Assembly (NCBI GenBank): GCA_003260075.1
Contig: QLIY01000802.1
Coordinates: 1-64,000, forward strand
DNA: 64,000 bases
Reading direction: 5' to 3'
From: Phallusia mammillata
Lineage: Eukaryota; Chordata; Ascidiacea; Phlebobranchia; Ascidiidae
The notes below the pieces were generated by a model, which saw nothing but the letters and a program-made list of their open reading frames with translations, had not been told where the DNA came from and did not search any database. The stretch's first letter is position 1. Each line of letters starts with the position of its first letter. A program made the position numbers and the translations under genes. Below are positions 22,961-34,679 of the stretch, piece after piece.

Positions 22961-23158
22961 ATTTGCACTGCACAATATCAAACTGCTGATCCCACTTCCC
23001 ACTGGCCAGGCAGTTTATTTCCCATCTTGTAACAGGAATAGGTCTGTTTAGTGAACCAAACCCTTCCTTGCATGTGTAAGTGATAGTGGATTTGTAGATG
23101 GTATATGGAGCATGTAAAGTAGCATGTAGTCGTGGTTGTGGGGTTGGACATTCAACAG
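22961..23158 (-). CDS. Sushi module 12
   Basis: Motifs VECPTPQPRLHATL, YTCKEGFGSLNRP, INCLASGKWDQQF and VQCKC, with donor GTGAGTGA and acceptor ..gtttttagctg reading. Complete. Confidence 0.85.
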
Positions 23159-23311
23159 CTAAAAACAGATTGAGAACAACATATTAGTCTCAAAGAGTTA
23201 TACTTTTACGTTTACATGTTTGTTCAATTTTATAGTCAGTGGGCAGGCAACAAATGTGCTATGCTCATAATAAATCCTGTTCAAATTTGCTAAATTTTGA
23301 CATAAGCTAAC

Positions 23312-23524
23312 CTGTGCACTTGAGGTATACTGGATTTGGATGAAACAACTCATCTTCCTTGCACACAAAGTCATACGACTTATAACCTTTCTCCATCATC
23401 AACCAATAACCTTCATGACATGTCAAGGTCACAACATCACCAATAGCTGACATTGATTTGTTTGAAGACTCAAATGTAAGGTTGCCATGGGAAAAATATC
23501 CACCACGGAAGCTACAGGATTTCT
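23312..23524 (-). CDS. Sushi module 11
   Basis: Motifs KSCSFRGGYFSHGNL, LTCHEGYWLMMEKG, FVCKEDELFHPNP and LKCTG. The Trp usually between Cys3 and Cys4 is replaced by Phe (DELFHPNP), a notable change at a core position. Confidence 0.8.
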
Positions 23525-23986
23525 CTGCAAACGGAAACAAAATTTAAGAAATCTTTAATCTTTAGGCAACATTTAGGATTTTTACAGATATCAAACATTC
23601 TGCAAATAGATAGTGACAGCTAAGTTAAATAAAATATGTATTCACAGCATATGGAACACAAACTAAATAAAAACGCTTTATTATGTAGCTATAATGTAAG
23701 TTGGAACAGGCACCAAAACATTTGGAAAAAGACAATACATTTTAAATAAGAGTACTATTACAGACATAACCCAGTTACCTTTGTGAAAAATTATGCAATG
23801 AAATTGAATTTGTAACTAACCAGAATGGTCTTACTTTATATTTGTAATAATTTACCCAGCATGCAATGAATTTTAAAACTTAGTATAAAATTGCCCACTT
23901 TCACATAAAAACCTGTATCTTTAATGTGTGCTTTACAAATTGAATAGCTAAAATGTAATGATCAATGTAAATCACTAGAAAAAATT

Positions 23987-23987
<1 letters not shown>

Positions 23988-24068
<81 letters not shown>
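23988..24068. other. 81-base poly-C assembly gap
   Basis: The flanks are unrelated intron sequence, so this is a sized gap and not an overlap joint. The surrounding intron (23525-24722) shows no exon. Confidence 0.75.
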
Positions 24069-24070
<2 letters not shown>

Positions 24071-24722
24071 ACAGGCTCTCTCTGTAAATCTATACTTTCT
24101 TTCAAATTTGAAGGCAAAATAAGCAATATTTATGTTGTTAATAATCAGATAGACCAGGGATTGGCTATCTCTACCATTTATGCCAAAGTAATTTTGGCAT
24201 GCCAAACAATGTTTCCAGTTTGTGTTTAAGTACATGTTGATATATGTCAAACAACAGCATTCCTGGTTTAAGATTTGTTATGTAAAAGCCCTTTAAAAAA
24301 AGTCCATTTACTAGTACAGCACCAGTTACCACAAAATATTAGCAAACATACCCATAACCGTTTCGACATAACAAGTATACAAATAAAAATTCAGGGTAGA
24401 AATAGGAAATTATTTGAAACAGGAACACCGAAATGAAACATTTGGTGTGCTGCTTACAAAAACATTGTTACCAATAGTACCTTATAGCCCAATACCCCCA
24501 CCTAAAACGTAACCATGAGACTTAATAACTTGTGTTAAAATGTCCGTGCATCGCAAATCTATTTTCTATTGCAGGTGGGTCTGCAAAAATAATACCAATG
24601 TTTAAACTGGTACATTGAGAAAAAATTTGACAACCGCTAGAATATATCTTTTTTCAAACAAGCAGTCTAATTAACCAAGTTGAAGTTGACATAAATATGT
24701 AAAACGTAAAAGCTGTTTTCAC

Positions 24723-24914
24723 CTTTGCAAGAAACATGAGATGGAGACCATTGGGCAGTGATTCCATCACATTGTATAGAGATAGATTTTATTTTGCTGC
24801 TTTGTTCCACCCAATAGCCTTTGTTGCACTGAACTTCCCATTTACTGCCAGCCAAAGTACTGCTGCCAATCATATTAGCGCTGCTGACAAAAACTGGATA
24901 GGGGCATCTGATTG
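24723..24914 (-). CDS. Sushi module 10
   Basis: Motifs IRCPYPVFVSSANMI, VQCNKGYWVEQS, IQCDGITAQWSPSH and VSCKG. Acceptor ..ctgtattttag, donor GTGAAAAC. Complete. Confidence 0.85.
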
Positions 24915-25452
24915 CTAAAATACAGGTTTAAACATTGATGAAACATTTGGTTTCATTTTGTGCATAAAACATTTAAAGTTAACAACACTAATGTAAAATA
25001 AGTAGTTACAAATACTGCTTGGGACATCATGCAAAAGTCTTACACATAAATTTAACATATATCAGCCGTACTGGATCTAAAAAGTTTTACATCTTTGGAA
25101 ATTAGCAATCTTCAGCAACAATATAAAGTGTAACAAATTATCAATTTTTATTCCAAACAGCAAAAAGATGTTGACAGTATTACACAAAAGGTCTGATGCT
25201 TTATGTTTAAGAGTACAGGCATGAAAATTGAAGTCAATGTACGTCATACTAACCAAACAGGGTATGCCAGAGTATTGCAGCACAGGTAAAAAGTGTTAAA
25301 AAAACACTGTTTTCATAATAAAACAATAACATAAAATGCAACAAATCATTAAATTTTATCAAACTGTTTTTATAATAACATACGATTCTATTGTAATTCA
25401 TGCATAGGTACGGACTCAATTCCCTGCAAGACCAACACAGAGGTTTACATAC

Positions 25453-25575
25453 CGATGCAGCGTACAGAGCTTGGTGCTGGTGTCCATTCACCATCATGAG
25501 TGCACATAACATCGGCAGATGCTATGCCTGGTTGTATCCAATGCTTGTCAATGCACTTGTAGGTAATGTTTGCAC
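25453..25575 (-). CDS. Sushi module 9, second half
   Basis: Reads ITYKCIDKHWIQPG, MCTHDGEWTPAPS and VRCIG, supplying Cys2 through Cys4. Acceptor ..tatcttgtcaag, donor GTATGTAA. Joined to the first half at 26297-26371. Confidence 0.8.
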
Positions 25576-26296
25576 CTTGACAAGATAGCAAAGACATGAA
25601 ACCTTTAGAGTAGGGGTGCACAACCCAATCAGGGTCTTTGTCGGAATTTCTAATGTAATAGGCCTGTCACAACATGAGGAGTAATGGCTTGAAGAATGAA
25701 ATTAACATTTTTCGTTTTAATGACAAGTTTGGAAACATTTATTTACAGAAAAATCTGTTAGCATTCTGATTTACGACAAATATATTCCACTATAAAAGCA
25801 TCAGTGTCTGAAAACAACTTAAAAACCAGGGTATATAAATTAGAAAAAGGCTAGTAGTGCTGTCCATAATATGACTGGCATATAACTGAAAGCCTTCCAC
25901 ACAAAACCGACTGTAAGCACACAGTAAAAGATAAGATAATGCAGGAAAACTAAAAACTGTAACAGCATTTGTAAAAATACAAACCAGGAAAGAAATATGT
26001 TTCTTACACAATAGTAAGATCATAAATACACAAATCTTCTTATTGCCTAAGTACATGTAAAGCATCATGCAAGTTACAATAACTGCACACATTGTATATA
26101 CCTATGACAGTCTCATTTTGGCCCATAGGACCTCATGTTTTGCACTTCCATGTTATGAATAAAAACTACTAACAAAACTCAAATCAGATATTTGTTAAAT
26201 GCTAGTTTGTTTACAAACAGCAAGGTTGGAGTCCATAGATTGAAGCACAAACAGCATTCATTTAATTTATTTAAACTGAACAAATTTGTTCTTTAC

Positions 26297-26371
26297 CTGA
26301 ATTAAAATCTCCAGTGCCGGTTCGTATCAAAGTTGCTCTAGCGACAAGGCCAGGTGCTTTGCAAGTTGTTC
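26297..26371 (-). CDS. Sushi module 9, first half
   Basis: Reads TTCKAPGLVARATLIRTGTG then DFNS, with donor GTAAAGAAC. Gives Cys1. The duplicate at 27647-27721 differs by one residue (TCKAPG versus TCRAPG). Confidence 0.75.
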
Positions 26372-27090
26372 CTAAAATAAAACCAAACAAGAAGCGTTTG
26401 CTACAAATTTAACATCATTATTATTCTATTATTTTCTTAAATTTTCAGTTGGACCAACCAAAAGTTGACTTTTAGTTCACAAAACAACACTCTATAGATT
26501 TCATTATTACCCTATATTACTATGACAAATTACTTTTCTTTGCAGATTCTATACGAACGTCATTGAAAAAATATAGCTAAATACTAGAAGGGTGGCTTAG
26601 CACATATTGCCATTGCACATGAGTTGAGTTGAGTTTATACACTGTGACCTATTTCTTAACATATATTTACATCCCACACTTATTTTATATTGGATCCCAT
26701 GTCATCCACTGTCTTTTATAACCTTGGTTGTTTCTGCAAGCATGCAAAGTTGTTCACACATGCAAAGTTGTAAATAATGCATTTCAAGAGATAACAATGA
26801 GAAAGTTTGGCATTGTAACGTCAAACACAGTGATCAGTACTGTGCTTAAATAAATGCGCTGTATGGATTACAGACTATTCAAATTCATTCCATTCATACA
26901 TTTGTTAAGGTTTTTCTATTTTATGACTATCTGAGAAAAAAGTGTTAAATACTGAGAAAATAGGCTAAAACACAACTAGTGGGGTAAATGTTGGGGCAAC
27001 AGGGTTGAACATAGCAAACAACAACTATACACTCCATAAGCTGTCCAAATTTCATCAAATTCAGACAATGTTTTAAAAATTCACCCTGGC

Positions 27091-27237
27091 NNNNNNNNNN
27101 NNNNNNNNNNNNNNNNNNNNNNNNNNNNNNNNNNNNNNNNNNNNNNNNNNNNNNNNNNNNNNNNNNNNNNNNNNNNNNNNNNNNNNNNNNNNNNNNNNNN
27201 NNNNNNNNNNNNNNNNNNNNNNNNNNNNNNNNNNNNN
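27091..27237. other. 147-base N gap
   Basis: The only real N run in the window. It separates the poly-C-marked left part from the poly-G-marked right part to within 2.5 kb. Confidence 0.95.
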
Positions 27238-27646
27238 ACCACCCAAAAGTATAAAATATGAAACCACGATGACCCAATTAACAGTCATGTAAAATTTTAT
27301 CCAAATCGAACGATGTTTAAAATTCTGACCACTACAGGTGTTATCCCCCCCCCCTACACAATAGTAAGATCATAAATACACAAATCTTCTTATTGCCTAA
27401 GTGCATGTAAACCATCATGCAAGTTACAATAACTGCACACATTGTATATACCTATGACAGGCTCATTTTGGCCCATAAGACCTCATGTTTTGCACTTCCA
27501 TGTTATGAATAAAAACTACTAACAAAACTCAAATCAGATATTTGTTAAATGCTAGTTTGTTTACAAACAGCAAGGTTGGAGTCCATAGATTGAAGCACAA
27601 ACAGCATTCATTTAATTTATTTAAACTGAACAAATTTGTTCTTTAC

Positions 27647-27721
27647 CTGAATTAAAATCTCCAGTGCCGGTTCGTATCAAAGTTGCTCTAGCGACAAGGC
27701 CAGGTGCTCTGCAAGTTGTTC
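27647..27721 (-). pseudogene. Duplicate of sushi module 9 first half (second haplotype)
   Basis: Same exon as 26297-26371 with one Lys-to-Arg change. Two identical half-modules in a row would break the sushi pattern, so this is counted as an assembly duplicate and not an additional exon. Confidence 0.7.
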
Positions 27722-29138
27722 CTAAAATAAAACCAAACAAGAAGCGTTTGCTACAAATTTAACATCATGATTATTCTATTATTTTCTTAAATTTTCAGTT
27801 GGACCAACCAAAAGTTGACTTTTAGTTCACAAAACAACACTCTATAGATTTCATTATTACCCTATATTACTATGACAAATTACCTTTCTTTGCAGATTCT
27901 ATACGAACGTCATTGAAAAAATATAGCTAAATACTAGAAGGGTGGCTTAGCACATATTGCCATTGCACATGAGTTGAGTTGAGTTTATACACTGTGACCT
28001 ATTTCTTAACATATATTTACATCCCACACTTATTTTATATTGGGTCCCATATCATCCACTGTCTTTTATAACCTTGGTTGTTTCTGCAAGCATGCAAAGT
28101 TGTAAACACATGCAAAGTTGTAAATAATGCATTTCAAGAGATAACAATGAGAAAGTTTGGCATTGTAACGTCAAACACAGTGATCAGTACTGTGCTTAAA
28201 TAAATGCGCTGTATGGATTACAGACTATTCAAATTCATTCCATTCATACATTTGTTAAGGTTTTTCTATTTTATGACTATCTGAGAAAAAAGTGTTAAAT
28301 ACTGAGAAAATAGGCTAAAACACAACTAGTGGGGTAAATTTTGGGGCAACAGGGTTGAACATAGCAAACAACAACTATACACTCCATAAGCTGTCCAAAT
28401 TTCATCAAATTCAGACAATGTTTTAAAAATTCACCCTTTTTAGGGGTCTAGAGGGGTAAATATTGGGGTTACAGGGTTAAACACAACAGTTGACACCTAT
28501 AAATGACAAATTCTGCAAGCTTTTTAAATTTCACTACATTCCGACACCGTTTAAAAATCTCACCCATTTTAGTGGGTCAGTGGGGTAACTGGGTTTACCA
28601 CCCAAACGTATAAAATATGAAACCACGATGACCCAATAAACAGTCATGTAAAATTTTATCCAAATTGAACGATGTTTAAAATTCTGACAAGGCTGTTAAT
28701 ACCCCTCTGACTGACATGTGCAAAAATGTCCATCAAGTAATGCATAATCACAAGTACCATATGTACTAGTGCCTTTCTTACACCATTACGCCACAGAAAT
28801 CTTTCGTTTGTGGTGCGCAGCAACATACAAAAACGTTTTTCACTTTGGGGTCTAGCGGGGTAAATACTGGGGTTATCAAGTCAAACAAAGCAAATGGCAC
28901 ATCTGCATAACTATATCTACCATCTGTGAAAGTTTCATCCAATTTCACCAAACATTTCATGCCAAAAGTGCATGGACAAACTTCGGCAGAAAAAAAAACT
29001 GAGTGAAATCAAGATGTGTCCCCTTCAGGGAAGAGGGCCCATAATAACAGCCCAAATATAGATAATAATTGCCATGCTTTAATTTTCAAATGTTTGTGCA
29101 AACATATTTATGTACAAAGTGTTTTAAAGTAAGCTTAC

Positions 29139-29248
29139 GTTTACAAGAATGACTTTTTGGATCTGGTGAGTAGCTGGTATCTGACTGACAGCGAAACAGT
29201 TTGGAACTTTTCCCATCTCCAAAGTGATAACCAGTGTCACATTTGTAC
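29139..29248 (-). pseudogene. Duplicate of sushi module 8 second half (second haplotype)
   Basis: Identical in coding sequence to 30303-30412. Treated as the other haplotype, not an extra exon. Confidence 0.7.
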
Positions 29249-29371
29249 CTGTAAATCATAAAGAATAGGTTCTATTTAACTGAGTTTTCTTGACCTTGCA
29301 AACAACAACCCCCAAAACTCTAGGTATTTATTTTATTTTGTTCAGTAAAAAATAATAAACGAATGTTGGAT

Positions 29372-29480
29372 GGCTACCATAACCAATTACAGTCCATCTC
29401 GTGTCACCAGCGGCACTGATGAGAACTTACAGGTCAAAAGCTCATCATTTATTGGCTTGATGCTTTGACAATTATACAGG
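29372..29480 (+). ncRNA. Hammerhead-repeat family, copy 2 (stem III lost)
   Basis: Carries GGCACTGATGA with an intact C3, then a weak stem II and aaaa in place of GAAA, then jumps to the shared tail (ctcatcatttattggcttga). The stem III hairpin present in other copies is deleted. The same copy appears again at 30530-30640 in the haplotype duplicate. Confidence 0.5.
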
Positions 29481-30302
29481 TGTAACATTTTAAAATATGT
29501 TGTGAGCACAAATAATTGAATCAACTTTGAGGTAACAATGTTTTAAAACTGTTGCAAATACAATAAATAATTCCTACACTTGCTGTTAAAACGGGGTATT
29601 TTGTGAAGATAAATGTTTAAATAATGTTTTGTCTCTACGTGGGGGGGGGGGTTAACACGAATAAATGACAAATTCTGCAAGCTTTTTAAATTTCACTACA
29701 TTCCGACACCGTTTAAAAATCTCACCCATTTTAGTGGGTCAGTGGGGTAACTGGGTTTACCACCCAAACGTATAAAATATGAAACCACGATGACCCAATA
29801 AACAGTCATGTAAAATTTTATCCAAATTGAACGATGTTTAAAATTCTGACAAGGCTGTTAATACCCCTCTGACTGGCATGTGCAAAAATGTCCATCAAGT
29901 AATGCATAATCACAAGTACCATATGTACTAGTGCCTTTCTTACACCATTACACCACAGAAATCTTTCGTTTGTGGTGCGCAGCAACATACAAAAACGTTT
30001 TTCACTTTGGGGTCTAGCGGGGTAAATACTGGGGTTATCAAGTCAAACAAAGCAAATGGCACATCTGCATTACTATATTTACCATCTGTGAAAGTTTCAT
30101 CCAATTTCACCAAACATTTCATGCCAAAAGTGCATGGACAAACTTCGGCAGGAAAAAAAAAACTGAGTGACATCAAGATGTGTCCCCTTCAGGGAAGGGG
30201 ACCCATAATAACAGCCCAAATATAGATAATAATTGCCATGCTTTAATTTTCAAATGTTTGTGCAAACATATTTATGTACAAAGTGTTTTAAAGTAAGCTT
30301 AC

Positions 30303-30412
30303 GTTTACAAGAATGACTTTTTGGATCTGGTGAGTAGCTGGTATCTGACTGACAGCGAAACAGTTTGGAACTTTTCCCATCTCCAAAGTGATAACCAGTG
30401 TCACATTTGTAC
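30303..30412 (-). CDS. Sushi module 8, second half
   Basis: Reads YKCDTGYHFGDGKSSKLF, RCQSDTSYSPDPKSHSCK. Cys2-Cys4 are present, but the conserved Trp is Tyr (TSYSPDP). Acceptor ..gatttacag, donor GTAAGCTT. Joined to 30827-30911. Confidence 0.8.
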
Positions 30413-30826
30413 CTGTAAATCATAAAGAATAGGTTCTATTTAACTGAGTTTTCTTGACCTTGCAAACAACAACCCCCAAAACTCTAGGTATTTATTTTAT
30501 TTTGTTCAGTAAAAAATAATAAACGAATGTTGGATGGCTACCATAACCAATTACAGTCCATCTCTTGTCACCAGCGGCACTGATGAGACCTTACAGGTCA
30601 AAAGCTCATCATTTATTGGCTTGATGCTTTGACAATTATACAGGTGTAACATTTTAAAATATGTTGTGAGCACAAATAATTGAATCAACTTTGAGGTAAC
30701 AATGTTTTAAAACTGTTGCAAATACAATAAATTAAAAATTCCTCTACTTGCTGTTAAAAAGGGGTATTTTGTGAAGATAAATGTTTAAATAATGTTTTGT
30801 CTCTACGTTTGGCCAGTTTAACTTAC

Positions 30827-30911
30827 TCCACCACAGAGTCAAATGCCACTTCACCAGTAGCAACAAAATAAGTAGCATGAGCAACTGCACCAGGATCTGG
30901 ACAAGTTATAC
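30827..30911 (-). CDS. Sushi module 8, first half
   Basis: Reads ITCPDPGAVAHATYFVATGE then VAFDSVVE before donor GTAAGTTA. Supplies Cys1. Confidence 0.75.
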
Positions 30912-31185
30912 CTGAAAAAAAGGGTTTACAATTTTAAATGCAGCCAGATATTGGTAAGGTCAGTTTTTAAAGCTTTTATGTCTTAAACAGGTCAAATACT
31001 TAATGTAGTATGATGCTTTTATTACACACAAACAACTTAAGAAATAAACATATGTTTCAATGTATTTTATTGAGGTTAAAACTAACAAATTTTATTTATT
31101 GAACAACATCAAGATTCCAAAAAATAATAGACCAAGATTTTAAAGTCATAACAATCTTTAAAAAAACATAAGTTAAGTTACATAC

Positions 31186-31284
31186 GATTGCAATGAAAAT
31201 GTTTCTTTGGATCGGGTTCCCATAAAGCATTTATTCCACATTTTGCAACTTGGAAGGAAGTTTTAGCTGATTCAAACCAATAAC
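31186..31284 (-). CDS. Sushi module 7b, second half
   Basis: Reads GYWFESAKTSFQVAKCGINA then LWEPDPKKHFHCN. Supplies Cys3, Trp and Cys4. Acceptor ..ttttttag, donor GTATGTAAC. Joined to 31625-31720. Confidence 0.8.
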
Positions 31285-31370
31285 CTAAAAAACAGGAAAT
31301 TTTAAACTGGCTTGGATTTTCTTTGAACAAGTTTGCAACAATAAAATTCTTGCTATTTATTGGTTTAGAC

Positions 31371-31440
31371 CAGTGTTTCTCAAACTTTTATCCTATACCG
31401 CCCCCTTTAGGTCTACATAATTTATAAATGCCCCCCTTCA
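31371..31440. mobile_element. Solo hAT-type end
   Basis: ccagtgtttctcaaactttt resembles the CAGTGGTTCTCAAACTTTTT end of the 53.1 kb element, but no matching right end follows. Likely a truncated copy. Confidence 0.4.
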
Positions 31441-31624
31441 ATATGACAAAAATTAAATGATCTTATCTGATAACTGAAGTTTTAACACTTAAAATATAAA
31501 ATGCTAATTCAACATGATACCACTAACTGCAGACAATGCACATTGCTTTCAACTTGGTACCAGGGATGGGCCAAAACTGCAATTGTTCTGTTTGGTCGTT
31601 CAAGCTCAGTGTATTGTGACTTAC

Positions 31625-31720
31625 CTGTAATACAAGTGTAAGTGACTTTGCTGCCAAGTGTCCAAACCACACCAGTTGAAACTCCGTACAAGATTGGGGG
31701 AGGTGAAAGACATACAAGTT
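31625..31720 (-). CDS. Sushi module 7b, first half
   Basis: Reads LVCLSPPPILYGVSTGVV then VTYTCITG at donor GTAAGTCAC. Supplies Cys1 and Cys2. Confidence 0.8.
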
Positions 31721-32261
31721 CTAGAAAAATGTGTTTTTGACATACAAGGTCAAGTGTATTCAAAAAAAATTAGTTTTAGTTTACTACAATATAGTGATAC
31801 AGTGGATGTGCTATCTATAAAAGGAACCTATGATTTAAATTGCTTGATGTAAAAACTAAGGATGAACCAAAACTGCAAATGACCTGTTTGGTCAGGAACC
31901 AAGCATCTCATGTTAATGCTTGGTAACGAGTGCTCCGGTTCTGGCTCAGCTCATCCCTTGTAATAACCTCATTTCCCCCCATAAATTCACATGTTTAAGC
32001 AACACCAAAATAAATAGCTGTAATTCAGCGAATGCACAATAGTCAGGTCATATGAAAGCTGAGCAAAACAAGCCCACATAGTTCTATTTGAATAAGGAAC
32101 TATTGATGCCATTTAGGCATAATCCTTCACATGCTGACTGATTTTGTTTTAACCAATAATTTTATCGTCTATTGGTTTTATAAACTGTGTAGTATATTAT
32201 AAATCACGAGTCACCAGAGACTCAGTACGACAGATGGAGACAACAGTCGCATATAATAACA

Positions 32262-32585
32262 GACTGAAAACTTTGACAAGTCTGAAGTCGTCCACCGTTT
32301 TATTAGACATATATATTTCGCCTAAGTAATAGGCATCGTCAGTATCTAAAAACAAAACAGCGCTAAAAAATGGTATGCAAGTNGGCCGCGCCATCTGCAG
32401 GTCCCAGTTCTACTTTACTGTCAGCAGGTTTTAATACGTTTGTTTGTGCTTTATAGTTTAACTTGCATACCATTTTTTAGCGCTGTTTTGTTTTTAGAAA
32501 CTGACGATGCCTATTACTTAGGCGAAATATATATGTCTAATAAAACGGTGGACGACTTCAGACTTGTCAAAGTTTTCAGTCTGTC
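32262..32585. repeat. Large inverted repeat with a hammerhead-type core in each arm
   Basis: Arms 32262-32382 and about 32461-32583 are near-perfect reverse complements around a 75-base centre holding a single N (32383). The plus arm has CTGACGA (32501-32507), a 5-bp stem II with loop (gcctattacttaggc) and GAAA (32524-32527). The minus arm carries the same core (32316-32342). This CTGANGA-stem-GAAA text is the hallmark of hammerhead ribozymes in Penelope-like elements and retrozymes. A clear stem III with a UH cleavage site could not be drawn. Confidence 0.6.
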
Positions 32586-32691
32586 TATTGGTTTTACAGT
32601 TTTTTAGAACAGTGGTTGTCAGTTTAAGCCCTGCAGTTAATGGTTTAGGGCTTTTAAAACATACAAACATGAAATTACACATTTAACCAAC

Positions 32692-32835
32692 CAATGCATT
32701 TGAACACATCCAGATTTGGAAGCCACTTTCCAGTTTCATCACATGTCAATTCAATTTCAACAACTCCTTTTTTCAATGAGTAACCAGGTTCACATCTGTA
32801 AGTTGCATTGGTGGCATATGTCGGTGCACTACCAA
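32692..32835 (-). CDS. Sushi module 7a, main part
   Basis: Reads GSAPTYATNATYRCEPGYSL, ELTCDETGKWLPN, FKCI; Cys2-Cys4 with the Trp. Its Cys1 (QCPPLK) is in the exon at 33965-34093. Donor GTTGGTTAA. Confidence 0.8.
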
Positions 32836-32995
32836 CTAAAACAAAATAATCCATTTATTTACAAATATGATCTAATCTAAAGGCAAAAAACGGCGATCTT
32901 AAAAACATTTGATGACACCTAGAAGTTGTAATGCTGACTTTATTACTGTAAAATACATTTATTACTGTAAAATGTATCTGCAACCTGTGGAAATA

Positions 32996-33616
32996 ACTAG
33001 AAGGGTGGCTTATCACATATTGCCCTTGCATATACACTATAAGGGGGGGGGGGCAATGTATCTGCAACCTGTGGAAATAACTAGAAGGGTGGCTTATATC
33101 ACATATTGCCCTTGCATATACACTATGCCCTATTTTAAAACATAAATATATTTTCTATTCTTATTTTGTACTGGGTCCCATATTAGTCACCGTCTTTAGT
33201 CATTTAGTCATTTCTGCAGGCAAAAACTCATGGGTCCCCACACATGCAAAGTTGAAAATAATGCAATTCAAGAAATAACCATGAGAAAGTCGGGTGTTGT
33301 AAGGCAAAACACAGTGATCGGCACTGGGCTTAAATAATAATACTATGTAGAATACAAACTATACAATTAGATTCACCCCAGATATTGTTTGANTAGCAGG
33401 GTACATACTGGGGTTATCAACAAAAACAAAGTGGGATGCACATCTACATAAATATATCTACCATCTGTGTAAATTTCAGCCAAATCCATCAAACATTTGA
33501 TGGAAAAACGAGTCGGACAAACTTTGGGAAGAAAAAAAAAGAAGAAAAAAAAAGAAAAATAACAAAAACAATTTGAGTAAAATCAATATGTGTCCCCTTC
33601 AGGGAAGGGGACCCAT
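32996..33616. repeat. Second, internally deleted copy of the 26.6-29.0 kb repeat
   Basis: Starts with ctagaagggtggcttatcac and ends with the hairpin gtccccttcagggaagggga, as in the longer copy. Its first 90 bases are printed twice around a 10-G joint (33044), and an N sits at 33393 where the tandem units should be. Confidence 0.6.
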
Positions 33617-33964
33617 AAATAAGCTCAAAAAGATACTAAAAACTAGACATCCAACCATTAGTGAGACAAACAATAATGACCTGAAGGAAGTAATAGGATG
33701 TAACAGAAAAAAATGGAACACAACACAAAAATAACATTCACTGCAAGGGCTGTCAACAAAAATAGATAAAAACTACAGGTTTAATGGCATCACATGTTAT
33801 ATTCCTGTGAGTGTTTGACAAAAACAGGTAGTATTTGAATTTTTACCATCACTATTGTAAGTAATGATTGAACATCGCTTTTATGGATGAACGAAAAAAA
33901 AATTGGCAGATTGCGATGCAAGAAACAAACAACAAGAAATTATCCTTTTCAACAAAACTCTTAC

Positions 33965-34093
33965 GCAATTTGAATGTAGCTTTAGTGACTGTCTTCAAAG
34001 GTGGGCATTGTTGAATAATGCACTTCACTTCGTGTATAGGAAGATTCCATGTGCCATATCTTGTACATGTGCTTATGTAACTTGTTGAAACAC
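33965..34093 (-). CDS. Exon with the tail of one sushi module and the head of the next
   Basis: Reads STCTRYGTWNLPIHEVKC (Cys3, Trp, Cys4) and then QCPPLKTVTKATFKLR (Cys1 of module 7a). Acceptor ..atgaattgtag, donor GTAAGAG. The first two cysteines of the leading module are not found, so module 6 is partial or its head is merged with the CysR end. Confidence 0.65.
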
Positions 34094-34679
34094 CTACAAT
34101 TCATTAACTGACAAAAGTATTTTGAGACAGATCACAATTCCTTATGTTTGATACATACAAGGATTTGCCTACAAGGATTCCTATTTGACAAAAAGGAATA
34201 ACATAATTAAAGCAGCAAAATATCAGTATTTAAGCATCTGAGCAACACAATCATTTGAAAACTTTCCAGTCACAAAAATGATATTATTTAGTAGTCGATA
34301 AAAGTATTCATGATGATGTAGCATTTCTATTTATCTGGTTCTTAAACTGTGAATATTTACTGGTAAATAGGTGATTTGAAATTTTGCAGTGACAAAATTA
34401 TCATTTATAAATTCTTTAATGTCATACTCGATTTTTTTAGTATTTTTAAAATAGGGGAAACATGAAATTCATCTGGTTATTGGTCAGAGTAATATATACC
34501 CACTTCGCTTGCTTAATGTTTCTACAATGTCTGTTGTCACCAATAACCGAGTTTTGTAAAGCATTGATATTATTATCAAGTCATTTTAACACCCATTTGG
34601 ACCAGCAGATGTGAAAAGCCAAAAAAATATTTATAGTAAGTAAAGTTTATATAACTTGTATGTTATACATACAACTTAC

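Larger units (their letters stand above)
26005..28437. repeat. 1.1-kb haplotype duplicate across the N gap
   Basis: Bases about 26005-27090 recur at 27355-28437 with roughly one difference per hundred bases, including a second copy of the exon at 26297. Between them lie a 147-base N gap, about 100 bases of the following repeat, and a 10-C joint (27345-27354). Two haplotypes printed in series is the likely cause. Confidence 0.8.
26589..28975. repeat. Unclassified interspersed repeat containing decayed tandem units
   Basis: A shared block starts at ctagaagggtggctta. It passes through a series of related segments of about 110-140 bases, each with a gggta..ttgggg..a.gggtt..aaca start and a c.tccaatttca.caa.c..tgttt end, and finishes with the hairpin gtccccttcagggaagggga. 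A shorter copy lies at 32996-33616. The units may once have coded (several stay open over 35-40 codons), but stops interrupt them. The CTAG end in reverse orientation recalls Helitrons, but no TC start was found. Confidence 0.5.
28500..30820. repeat. 1.15-kb haplotype duplicate joined by a 10-G gap
   Basis: 28500-29640 and 29651-30800 are near-identical, including a sushi half exon and a hammerhead-repeat copy. The joint is the first poly-G run in the window (29641-29651). Confidence 0.8.

Noticed and set aside
26589..33616. Helitron
   Set aside because: The reverse-strand end is CTAG followed by T, as in Helitrons, but no TC start or hairpin in the right place was found and no Rep/helicase sequence is present.
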